Assembly (NCBI GenBank): GCA_029864065.1
Contig: JAOTUD010000076.1
Span: forward strand, 1 to 8,683
Length of the DNA: 8,683 nt
Reading direction: 5' to 3'
Source: Gammaproteobacteria bacterium
GTDB taxonomy: Bacteria; Pseudomonadota; Gammaproteobacteria; GCA-001735895
Part shown: piece by piece, positions 1 through 6,024 of the stretch
Layout: every line of letters begins with the position of its first letter
Position numbering within the stretch: the stretch's first letter is position 1
Translations under genes and position numbers: made by a program
Notes under the pieces: model-generated
Told to the model about the DNA's origin: nothing
What the model saw: only the letters and a program-made list of their open reading frames with translations
Databases searched by the model: none

Positions 1-125
1 CTCCAGCCCGCGCCCTCGAAGGGAACGCCGCGCCGCTCGAGCTCGGTGCCCAGCGCGCCGTCCATCAGTATGAATTCACCGGCGCGGACGCGCTGCATGA
101 AATCGGCCGATCGGTGCTGTGCCAT
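1..125 (-). CDS. Homocysteine S-methyltransferase family protein, 5' part (cut by left edge)
   Basis: Reading leftward from the ATG at 125-123, the first 41 codons run MAQHRSADFMQRVRAGEFIL, then MDGALGTELERRGVPFEGAGW, and continue past the window edge. The DGALGTELERRG segment is the N-terminal signature of the homocysteine S-methyltransferase (Pfam S-methyl_trans) barrel, the family of MmuM, betaine-homocysteine methyltransferase and the N-terminal module of MetH. These enzymes move a methyl group from a sulfonium, ammonium or cobalamin donor to homocysteine, giving methionine. The Zn-binding cysteines lie further downstream and cannot be seen, so the donor and exact subfamily cannot be named. 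The ribosome binding site is weak (AGG about 12 nt upstream). The gene diverges from the Rieske oxygenase across about 176 bp, so the two may share control. The family call is fairly sure; the substrate is open. Confidence 0.8.
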   Translation of the reverse strand, partial: MAQHRSADFMQRVRAGEFILMDGALGTELERRGVPFEGAGW

Positions 126-301
126 GGGCTGATACCTGCGCCTTGAAAGAATGGTAATTGTAACGAATACGAACCCCCGGCGGCCAGAATATCTGCGCTA
201 AACGCGCGCAAAGGTTCGGGTTTCCGCGCCGGGCTGGACAGTCCGCCCGGGGCGTGATTTGATTGCGTGGCCTTAATCCCACGACAGGCGTGACAGAGCC
301 G
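126..301. promoter_or_regulatory. Divergent intergenic region between methyltransferase and Rieske oxygenase genes
   Basis: These 176 bp separate two genes that point away from each other, so both promoters should lie here. A TTGAAA at 143-148 and an AT-richer patch at about 143-171 are the only promoter-like bases. I could not match a properly spaced -35/-10 pair for either direction. No clear palindrome was found. Confidence 0.35.
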
Positions 302-1420
302 ATGAAGAAAAGCGAATATCCCGAAGGCGAGCGCGGCGCGTTCAATCCCGACGCGCTTTTATCGCCGACCCTGCCATCACGTTATTATCATGATCCCGCG
401 ATCTACCGGCGCGAGCTGCGCGGAATTTTCCATAAAAGCTGGTGTTACGTCGGCCACGTCAGCCAGCTGCCGAATCCGGGCGACTACCGGGTCGAACGCG
501 TGGCCGACCAGTGTATATTCCTGCTGCGCGGCGAGGATTTGGGAATCAGGGCGTTTTTCAACGTGTGCCAGCACCGTGGACACGAACTGCTGTCCGGCCA
601 GGGGTCGCGCAACAACCTGATCGTCTGCCCGTACCACGCCTGGACTTACGGCCTCGACGGCAGGTTGATCCAGGCGCCCCATACCGAGCAGTTGCAGGGA
701 TTCGATCCTGCCGATTTTGCGCTCAGACCGGTAAGGCTGGCCGACTGTGCCGGCCTGCTGTTCGCAAACCTCGATAACGACGCCGCCGGGTTCGCGCAGG
801 AGTATCCCGGCCTTGCGGAAACGCTGACCGCAAGCCTGCCGGCTATCGATAGCTTCGGCGCGGCATACCAGTTCGACTACGATATCGCCGCCAACTGGAA
901 GATCGTCGTAGATAATTTTTCCGAGGGGTACCATATCCCGGTTGCGCACCGCAAACTGACCCGGGTGCTCGACAGCGGCAGCGGCCGTTGCGCCAGGCAG
1001 GAGCGGCGCTACGCATTCTTCGAGTCGCGTTCGAAGGCGGGTTACGAGGGTCTCGAGCTGGAGCCTGGCTTGCCCTACCGCTCGTGGACACTGTGGCCGA
1101 ATACCTGCATGCTCAGCCTGCCGGGGTGCGAAAACCTGGTCGTGATCCGCATGGCCGGGAACGGCCCGGACCGCTGCCGGGAACATGTCGACCTGCTGGC
1201 GGCAAACGGAGAGGTAACGCCCGCGCTCGAGGCGTTGAAAGGCCTGTTTGCCGATCAGTTCAACCGCGAAGACATCGCGATCGTCGAAAGCGTGCACCGC
1301 GGACTGAAGTCAATGGGCTACGACCAGGGACGATACGTCGTCGATAAAAACGACGGCTGGTACTCGGAGTCCGGATTGCACCGGTTTCACCGGTTGATTC
1401 TTGAAGCCGTCGAAGGCTGA
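302..1420 (+). CDS. Rieske [2Fe-2S] non-haem iron oxygenase, alpha subunit (quaternary-amine type)
   Basis: A complete 372-aa aromatic-ring-hydroxylating oxygenase alpha-subunit family protein. The Rieske cluster ligands are visible as C89-x-H91 (VCQHRGH) and C109-x2-H112 (CPYHAW). The mononuclear iron site is N198-W-K, then E208-G-Y-H211-x4-H216, with D324 (NRED) as the likely third ligand. The C-terminal part (IVESVHRGLKSMGY, then SESGLHRFHR) reminds me of proline-betaine (stachydrine) demethylase and choline monooxygenase-like enzymes, which oxidise methylated ammonium compounds, rather than of arene dioxygenases. Cytoplasmic; it needs a separate reductase, which is not in this window. I chose ATG 302 over the in-frame TTG at 263 because family similarity begins after it; its ribosome binding site is weak. 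The position three residues before H211 is glutamate where classic dioxygenases have the bridging aspartate. The family is sure; the substrate is inferred. Confidence 0.92.
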   Translation: MKKSEYPEGERGAFNPDALLSPTLPSRYYHDPAIYRRELRGIFHKSWCYVGHVSQLPNPGDYRVERVADQCIFLLRGEDLGIRAFFNVCQHRGHELLSGQGSRNNLIVCPYHAWTYGLDGRLIQAPHTEQLQGFDPADFALRPVRLADCAGLLFANLDNDAAGFAQEYPGLAETLTASLPAIDSFGAAYQFDYDIAANWKIVVDNFSEGYHIPVAHRKLTRVLDSGSGRCARQERRYAFFESRSKAGYEGLELEPGLPYRSWTLWPNTCMLSLPGCENLVVIRMAGNGPDRCREHVDLLAANGEVTPALEALKGLFADQFNREDIAIVESVHRGLKSMGYDQGRYVVDKNDGWYSESGLHRFHRLILEAVEG

Positions 1421-1441
1421 CTTCCTTACCGCGCCGGATTG

Positions 1442-2026
1442 TCAGCGACCGGCAATCAGATAAATGAGCGTTGCGGTTATGACGGCGACCAGCAGGGTCT
1501 GGATGCCGCTGCGCAGCCAGGAAACGTCCGCGATGCGGCCCAGAAAGACGCCGAGCAGGAAAATCAGCAAAAATGCAATCGCGACCGCGGCGTAAAGCGG
1601 GGATACCGGTAACGCGAGACCGGCTTCGGCAATGAGCAACGGCGACAGGATTAGCAAAGATAAAGCAAGCGGCGCCGACCCGTTGACTAGCGCGATCAGC
1701 AGCGGTACTCCCCGCGCTGCAGCGCCATGCGCGCTGTCGCTCAAGTCTGTGATCATTGCCTCTTCGAGTTTCCCGAGCGCGCGTTTGCGTTCCGCGGCTT
1801 CGCTAACGTAAGCGCTGCTAATCCCGCTCATGCCGAGGGCGATGGCAGCGCCCAGGCAAACATTGATAATGACCGATACCTCGGTTGTGCCGCTGAACAG
1901 GAACCCGATGACGAGGCCCAGCATGGTCAGCGCCCCGTCAAAGCCATTGACGACAAAGTAGCGCCGTATTATGTCGCGGGTACGGGTGATGCGGAGCAGA
2001 AATCTGATCTGGTCCAGGAGTTTCAT
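1442..2026 (-). CDS. VIT1/CCC1-like iron/manganese transporter
   Basis: A 194-aa integral membrane protein. The segment VNGFDGALTMLGLVIGF (residues 27-43) is the first transmembrane helix of the vacuolar iron transporter/CCC1 family, and GMSGISSAYVSEAAE (65-79) closes the second. About five membrane segments are visible (roughly 27-46, 50-73, 106-132, 140-163, 172-192). The family moves Fe(II) or Mn(II) out of the cytosol in exchange for protons. D30 in the FDG motif and M66 are plausible counterparts of the pore residues described for plant VIT1 (inference). The loop after helix 2 (about 77-104) is short, so the acidic metal-binding domain of eukaryotic VIT1 is reduced. The start lies only 5 bp after the DUF211 gene, so the two are almost certainly co-transcribed. 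It converges on the Rieske gene with 21 bp between the stops. The metal is not proven by sequence. Confidence 0.85.
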   Translation of the reverse strand: MKLLDQIRFLLRITRTRDIIRRYFVVNGFDGALTMLGLVIGFLFSGTTEVSVIINVCLGAAIALGMSGISSAYVSEAAERKRALGKLEEAMITDLSDSAHGAAARGVPLLIALVNGSAPLALSLLILSPLLIAEAGLALPVSPLYAAVAIAFLLIFLLGVFLGRIADVSWLRSGIQTLLVAVITATLIYLIAGR

Positions 2027-2031
2027 AGTCT

Positions 2032-2301
2032 CTAGCCGGAGCGCGGTTCACTCTGGACTTCGACTTCGTCGATGCTATGCAGCGAACCACCCAGGTCACT
2101 TATGCCGGATTGTACCGCTTCGAAATCGATCGTATCGCCTTCGACGACGACTTCCAGCGTCTCGGTCTTTTCATCTACCTCCAGGACCGCAACACGTACG
2201 CGATAATTCCCACCGGCGGTTGCAATCGCCTGGGCAAAATCCAGCGCGTTCGGTTGATGGGGTTTGAGCACATCGAGCACGAGCCGTTTGACGAAAATCA
2301 T
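2032..2301 (-). CDS. DUF211 family protein
   Basis: An 89-aa soluble protein beginning MIFVKRLVLDVLKPHQPNAL and containing VVEGDTIDFEAVQ and LGGSLHSIDEVEV. This matches my memory of the DUF211 family, best known from archaea and of undetermined biochemical function. The pattern of alternating strands and helices (RVRVAVLEVDE, ETLEVVVEGD) suggests a small ferredoxin-like fold, and the acidic SIDEVEV end could bind cations, but that is inference. The start is supported by AGGA at 2312-2309, seven bases before the ATG. It is the first gene of a two-gene operon with the VIT-like transporter. The pairing suggests an accessory, sensor or chaperone role in metal transport. The family call is good; the function is unknown. 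Confidence 0.85.
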   Translation of the reverse strand: MIFVKRLVLDVLKPHQPNALDFAQAIATAGGNYRVRVAVLEVDEKTETLEVVVEGDTIDFEAVQSGISDLGGSLHSIDEVEVQSEPRSG

Positions 2302-2328
2302 GGTCTGTTCCTGCTTGAGTTTCCCACG

Positions 2329-2334
2329 ATAATA
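2329..2334 (-). promoter_or_regulatory. Possible -10 hexamer (TATTAT) upstream of DUF211
   Basis: On the minus strand TATTAT lies about 28 bp before the DUF211 ATG and is the best -10-like hexamer near the start. No good -35 is seen 16-18 bp further upstream; the sequence there is T-rich. It could serve an activator-dependent promoter, or be chance. Confidence 0.25.
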
Positions 2335-2392
2335 CCCGGTCGGCTTGATAAAAACTTGAGTGAAGTCAGAAACCAGGCAGAGTTCCGGATAT

Positions 2393-2424
2393 CAGATCAG
2401 GAATATAGTTTCCTGATCTGTCAA
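2393..2424 (-). promoter_or_regulatory. Palindrome overlapping a TTGACA box upstream of DUF211-VIT operon
   Basis: The arms CAGATCAGGAA (2393-2403) and TTCCTGATCTG (2410-2420) are perfect reverse complements with a 6-base AT-rich spacer. Read on the minus strand, a consensus -35 hexamer TTGACA occupies 2424-2419 and overlaps the outer edge of the right arm. A good -10 at 17 bp from it is not visible, since that position falls inside the other arm. Neither strand has a T-run after the hairpin, so a terminator is less likely than a dimeric regulator's operator. The site lies about 92-123 bp upstream of the DUF211 start. It does not look like a Fur box. Confidence 0.5.
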
Positions 2425-2492
2425 TTATTGCCGTTGATCCTGGTAAAAAATTTCGGTGCAATCGCTGTGCTGTAGCGGTGGGACGGAGAGGA

Positions 2493-2612
2493 TCAGGCCC
2501 GGTCGGTTGCTTTTCTGGTTTTCGAGTAGTTGATAAACTTGTCCTTGAGCCGCTGCGAGTAGGTCACGAAATTGGCAATGGCGCCGGCGTCACGTCTGCC
2601 GGGATCGGACAA
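2493..2612 (-). pseudogene. Short protein-like frame, possible small gene or C-terminal gene remnant
   Basis: From a TTG at 2612-2610 this minus-strand frame encodes 39 residues: LSDPGRRDAGAIANFVTY, then SQRLKDKFINYSKTRKATDRA, then TGA. The amphipathic, lysine-rich composition and low-GC codons (AAG TTT ATC AAC, AAA ACC AGA AAA) look like real coding sequence. The frame is open upstream only as far as a TGA nine bases before the TTG. A second minus frame (MTVLIVRSRQT, from about 2634) ends just where this one begins, so a frameshifted longer gene is possible. There is no strong ribosome binding site. I do not recognise the family. It could be a genuine small ORF, the decayed end of a larger gene, or chance. 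Confidence 0.3.
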
Positions 2613-2829
2613 TGAGTACTGTCATACTGGAGATTCCGATAGATTTCACTGGTCCGCGGATCCCGGTCGGGCCTGCTGCGGCAGGTTGCTTCACGGGGAT
2701 CGGTTCGGGCGGGCTCCCGAGTGTTACGACCAGGTAGCGTGCGCTCGGCTGGTCGCCGACGCTGCTGAGCGCCGCGCCGGCCCGTAGCTGGGTCGCGACA
2801 GCCCGCGGGATTGACGGTCAATAGGCCGG

Positions 2830-4062
2830 CTAGGGTTCGGTCAAAGCCTCGACGTAAGAGGCATAACCTTTATCGCTCCAGTCGCCCTCGCAGCGCGCCG
2901 AACGGTCGATCAACCAGCCCTCGGCATCCTCGTGAGACATCAGGTCGGCGCCAAAGTCCTGTGTCAGTATGGGCTGCGTACCGGCCGGAAATTCACGGCC
3001 GAACATTCGCGCGGCCATCAGCAGCCCCACCGTCGGGCGAGGGTGGTCATCCGGCCTCCAGTACTCGCTGGCCTCGACCGGGATTAGTACGCCTTCGAGC
3101 GTCACGGCGTTCGGGTAGGAAAAGTCGAAATAGCTGATCTTCGCGTTGCAGCTGGCCTGCTTGCGCCGCAGAAATTCGAGCGTTGCGATTTCCCTGCTGG
3201 CCTGCAGGTCGCAGGCCTGGTTGCGCGTGTGGCTTGGGGTGTAATAGGCGTAAACGTCGACGCCGCGATCGCAGAAGCGGTCGATCAGTATGGCGAGCTC
3301 CGCGGGCGGCGCCATCTGTCGCCAGTCGACCGATGGTCCGGGGGATTTAATCGGGTCGCTGCCGGGTTCGGGGAATATGCGTTTACGGGTCTCGTCAATC
3401 TCCTGGGCGTGCCAGGTCAGGTTCGCGATCTCGTAGGAGCGCAGGTAATCGGGTTTTGCGACACCGCTGTCGCGGGCGTGGATCGCTTTAATCAGGTTCA
3501 GGTTGGCGCCCGCGGCCCAGCCAGTCAGGGCAAGCGAATAGGCACGGCGCAGACCCACCCAGCGGTTCGGCCGGAGGTCCGCATCAACCTCGAGAATGGA
3601 CTCGTCGAAGCCGTAGCGGGTGCGGGCACCGATCTCATCGCGGTAAAAAGTATCGAGATTGACGATGGCGGCCTCGAGATCGGGATTGTCGAGCGCTGCA
3701 TCGGCGAAGCGGCGGGTCTCGTAATCGGATCCGCCGGATACGCCGTGATTGAACACCGCCCGTCCGACCAGGCGGCTCGTCTCGATCGGATCGAAGGCGT
3801 CGCGCGCCCACGAGGCGCCGAAAACCGCGACCTTCGGCTTCAGTTCGTCGTACAGAATCGGTTTGTACATGCGCCCCCAGCCCGACAGCAGTTGCACGAT
3901 GTCCTGGTTGTCAGCCCGCAGCATGTAACGGTAGGCCACCAGGTTGACCGAGGCGACGACCAGCGCGGTGATCCCCACCAGCCACGCGAAGACTCGCAGG
4001 AAGCGGCGTGCCGCGGCGCGGCTCTGATCATCGTGTCGGGCTGGATTCGAGTGTTCGTCCAT
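2830..4062 (-). CDS. Membrane-anchored SGNH/AlgX-like protein, partner of MBOAT acyltransferase
   Basis: A 410-aa protein with a short cytoplasmic N-terminus, one transmembrane segment (about 23-45) and a large extracytoplasmic domain. VAVFGASWARDAF (78-90) resembles the first SGNH block, with S84 as candidate nucleophile, and NHGVSGGSDYE (105-115) the glycine block. RPDDHPRP (336-343) supplies a D-x-H pair (D338, H340) like the Asp/His of SGNH catalysts. In AlgJ/AlgX, DltD and PatB systems such proteins accept an acyl group from the MBOAT partner and place it on a secreted polymer. The gene starts 6 bp after the MBOAT stop without a good ribosome binding site, which suggests translational coupling. 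Four cysteines at 264, 284, 305 and 391 could form disulfides. The family is recognised by motif and context and is divergent; the substrate is unknown. Confidence 0.78.
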   Translation of the reverse strand: MDEHSNPARHDDQSRAAARRFLRVFAWLVGITALVVASVNLVAYRYMLRADNQDIVQLLSGWGRMYKPILYDELKPKVAVFGASWARDAFDPIETSRLVGRAVFNHGVSGGSDYETRRFADAALDNPDLEAAIVNLDTFYRDEIGARTRYGFDESILEVDADLRPNRWVGLRRAYSLALTGWAAGANLNLIKAIHARDSGVAKPDYLRSYEIANLTWHAQEIDETRKRIFPEPGSDPIKSPGPSVDWRQMAPPAELAILIDRFCDRGVDVYAYYTPSHTRNQACDLQASREIATLEFLRRKQASCNAKISYFDFSYPNAVTLEGVLIPVEASEYWRPDDHPRPTVGLLMAARMFGREFPAGTQPILTQDFGADLMSHEDAEGWLIDRSARCEGDWSDKGYASYVEALTEP

Positions 4063-4068
4063 CGCGGG

Positions 4069-5580
4069 TCAGAACTGAAAGTAAATGAACGGGCTCAGGT
4101 TCGACAGCATGAACCAGGCGAGAATGAAAACCAGCGCGGTGGTGACTGCCCAGCGGGCATTCAGGTTGAAACTCAGCCAGTGCGGAAGCAGCGGTGAAAC
4201 CCTGTCATCGCGGTAATCCTCGACGTGCAGGGCGGCGCGGGTGGCCTGGAATATCTCCATCGTGTTTGGCAACAGCCAGATGATGAGCAGGTAAATCGGG
4301 AACATCGGTACGATTCCCCGCGACAGGTACACGACCTCGTGCCAGCCCGAGAATCCGAACATCGCTACCGCGAGGCGCATCGCGCTGTCGAGGTCGGGCG
4401 AGCGGAAGAAAACCCAGGCGAAGCTGACCGCGATGAAGGTAATGACGATCGACAGCGCGCGCACCGCCAGGGTCAGGATGCGCGAACGGCGCACGCTATC
4501 CCTGACGCCGGGCAGCCGGCTGGAAACGAAGGCGCGCCATAAATGGTTTACCGACAGGTATGCGCCGTGCAGCAGGCCCCAGATAACGAAGGTCCAGCCC
4601 GCGCCGTGCCACAGGCCGCCGAGCGCCATCGTGATCACCAGCGCGGCAACGGTGCGCGGCAGCCCGTGGCGGCTTCCGCCGAGCGGTATGAACAGGTAGT
4701 CGCGCAGGAAGCGTGACAGGCTGATGTGCCAGCGTCGCCAGAAGGCGCGGATGCTGTCGGCCTTGTACGGGGAAAAGAAATTGATCGGCAGGCGCAGCCC
4801 GAACATGAAACCGAGGCCGATGGCCATGTCGGAATAAGCCGAAAAATCGAAATAGACCTGGAAGCCGTAACCGAGGCCGGCCGCCCAGCCGTCCAGGAAG
4901 CCGACGGGATCCCCGGCGGCGGCGGCCTGGTAAACCAGGTCGAGGTATGGAACCACCGGGTCGATGAGCACCGTCTTCTTGAACAGTCCGAACGCGAACA
5001 GGGCGATGCCGATCGCGAGATAGTCCGCGCGCAGCGACCAGTTCCGCCGCGCCGCGAGCTGCGGCATCATGTCGTGCTGCCTGACGATCGGTCCCGCGAT
5101 CAGCTGCGGAAAAAAGCTGATGAACAATACGTGGTCCCAGAAGCGCAGGCTTGCGACCCGATCCCGATAGGCGTCGACGAGCAGGCTGATTTGCTGGAAG
5201 GTGAAAAACGAGATGCCGATGGGTAGCACGATATCGGGGACGTCAAACCGGGTTTGCAAGGTCCAGTTCAGGGACTCGACCACGAAGGCGGCGTACTTGT
5301 AGAAGCCGATCAGCGCCAGGTTGAGGGTGATGCCGAGCACGATCAATGCGCGCCGCGCGCCCGCGGGCGGGTGGTTCATAATCGTGCGTGCGATGACATG
5401 GTTGAACAGTATCGACGCCGTAAGCAACAGCAGATAGGCCGGTATCCAGTAGCCGTAGAAGATGAACGACGCCACGATCAGCAGCGGCTTGCCGAGGCGT
5501 TCGTCGCTGCGGCCGACGAGCCAGTAGGCGATCAGCGTGATTGCCAGGAAAGCCAGGAACGAATGTGATGCAAAAACCAT
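4069..5580 (-). CDS. AlgI-like MBOAT O-acyltransferase
   Basis: A 503-aa polytopic membrane protein of the membrane-bound O-acyltransferase family, near the usual AlgI length. Visible family blocks are PIGISFFTFQQ (120-130), YFDFSAYSDMAIGLG (243-257), FWRRWHISLSRFLRDYLFI (280-298), GGLWHGAGW (321-329) with the probable catalytic H325, GLLHGAYL (335-342), and the typical end SPFIYFQF. The family passes an acyl group, normally acetyl, across the inner membrane to a periplasmic acceptor such as alginate, cellulose, peptidoglycan or a lipopolysaccharide side chain. It is followed after 6 bp by an SGNH-type partner, forming the expected two-gene unit. No glycan synthase or transporter is in the window, so naming it algI is not justified. 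The start at 5580 gives the standard N-terminus (MVFASHSFLAFL); its ribosome binding site is weak. Confidence 0.93.
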   Translation of the reverse strand: MVFASHSFLAFLAITLIAYWLVGRSDERLGKPLLIVASFIFYGYWIPAYLLLLTASILFNHVIARTIMNHPPAGARRALIVLGITLNLALIGFYKYAAFVVESLNWTLQTRFDVPDIVLPIGISFFTFQQISLLVDAYRDRVASLRFWDHVLFISFFPQLIAGPIVRQHDMMPQLAARRNWSLRADYLAIGIALFAFGLFKKTVLIDPVVPYLDLVYQAAAAGDPVGFLDGWAAGLGYGFQVYFDFSAYSDMAIGLGFMFGLRLPINFFSPYKADSIRAFWRRWHISLSRFLRDYLFIPLGGSRHGLPRTVAALVITMALGGLWHGAGWTFVIWGLLHGAYLSVNHLWRAFVSSRLPGVRDSVRRSRILTLAVRALSIVITFIAVSFAWVFFRSPDLDSAMRLAVAMFGFSGWHEVVYLSRGIVPMFPIYLLIIWLLPNTMEIFQATRAALHVEDYRDDRVSPLLPHWLSFNLNARWAVTTALVFILAWFMLSNLSPFIYFQF

Positions 5581-5827
5581 GGTGGATAAGATACCGGTCC
5601 TGTTAGCCCGTACTGGAATAAATGCTCAAGCCGCGTGTCGCGGCCGGGAATTGGCGCAATTCACCTGGCGCCACGACCAGGTCGAGTCCCGGGATTCAAG
5701 TCGCTTGCTGGTGCCACCTTCGGTCATTGTTCTGGGTGACAGTTTTTCATTCAACGGGCTTCGGCGCCTGCGGCATCGGAGCGCGCGCCAGAAAGTCGGT
5801 ATCTTACAAGAATTGCGGAGGGTGTAA

Positions 5828-5914
5828 ATGTTGCACTGGCGGGGATCATGGCGTCGGCAGACTTGTTGTCGAAATGCCTGGCACGATACTTCCCCCGCCC
5901 GGGGGCATAAATAA
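5828..5914 (+). CDS. Possible 28-aa small ORF with strong ribosome binding site
   Basis: ATG at 5828 is preceded by GGAGGG (5817-5822), correctly spaced, and opens a 28-codon frame ending at TAA 5912-5914. The peptide begins MLHWRGSWRRQTCCRNAW and is basic, with a CC pair and four tryptophans. It has no recognisable family and no membrane segment. The good ribosome binding site is the main evidence; composition is not persuasive. It could be a leader peptide, a microprotein or chance. Confidence 0.25.
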   Translation: MLHWRGSWRRQTCCRNAWHDTSPARGHK

Positions 5915-5943
5915 TTCACATTTCCGGGTAGCAATAATCCATA

Positions 5944-5980
5944 CCGGATCAGGTAATGGCTAACAGCTACTCTGATCGGG
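5944..5980. repeat. Imperfect inverted repeat upstream of the 81-aa gene
   Basis: CCGGATCAG (5944-5952) and CTGATCGGG (5972-5980) pair over nine positions with one mismatch around a 19-base spacer. The GATCAG/CTGATC core is the same as in the palindrome at 2393-2420. It lies just upstream of a TATAAC (5987-5992) that could be a -10 box for the 81-aa gene, so an operator role is possible. Confidence 0.3.
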
Positions 5981-6024
5981 TCGGACTATAACTTACTCCA
6001 GACAATAGATTATCGGAGGTAGCC

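Larger units (their letters stand above)
2302..2829. other. 528-bp stretch without a convincing intact gene
   Basis: This interval lies between the DUF211 start and the end of the SGNH protein gene, both on the minus strand. The half nearest DUF211 (2302-2470) is AT-richer and holds its upstream region, including a palindrome. The half nearest the SGNH gene (about 2490-2829) is GC-rich and has open frames on both strands, none with clear family features except a short minus-strand frame at 2493-2612. No T-run terminator was found downstream of the SGNH gene. Confidence 0.5.
5581..6024. other. 444-bp intergenic region between divergent MBOAT and DUF1127-like genes
   Basis: This region should hold the promoters for the leftward MBOAT pair and the rightward 81-aa gene. 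A compact GC hairpin lies near the MBOAT side (GCCGCG 5630-5635, CGCGGC 5639-5644, 3-base loop). A short ORF with a good ribosome binding site lies at 5828-5914, and an imperfect inverted repeat at 5944-5980. The rest shows no protein-like frame. It is long for this compact gene arrangement, so a small RNA or lost gene is possible but unproven. Confidence 0.5.

Noticed and set aside
377..1297. 306-aa open frame on the minus strand inside the Rieske gene
   Set aside because: It lies antisense to a gene with complete Rieske and iron-site motifs and has no family features of its own; long antisense frames are common in GC-rich coding sequence.
2393..2420. Fur box interpretation of the palindrome
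   Set aside because: The arms do not resemble the GATAATGATAATCATTATC consensus; only the general palindromic form is shared.
2564..2821. 85-aa minus-strand frame and 71-aa plus-strand frame in the GC-rich gap
   Set aside because: Both are arginine- or cysteine-rich translations typical of non-coding GC-rich DNA, with no ribosome binding site or recognisable motif.
3229..4197. 322-aa open frame on the plus strand opposite the SGNH gene and MBOAT 3' end
   Set aside because: It spans the junction of two well-supported minus-strand genes and its translation shows no domain; it is a codon-bias shadow.
5677..5690. tRNA T-arm-like string (CCAGGTCGAGTCCC)
   Set aside because: The T-loop lacks the full GGTTCGA core, and no acceptor or anticodon arms can be folded around it.
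5700..5738. Terminator-like stem (TGCCACC/GGGTGACA) followed by TTTTT
   Set aside because: The loop is long, the stem has a mismatch, and no plus-strand gene ends before it.
5626..5963. 102-aa minus and 113-aa plus frames in the MBOAT upstream region
   Set aside because: Their translations are low in structure, rich in Arg/Ser/Cys, and lack ribosome binding sites; the two frames overlap each other on opposite strands.
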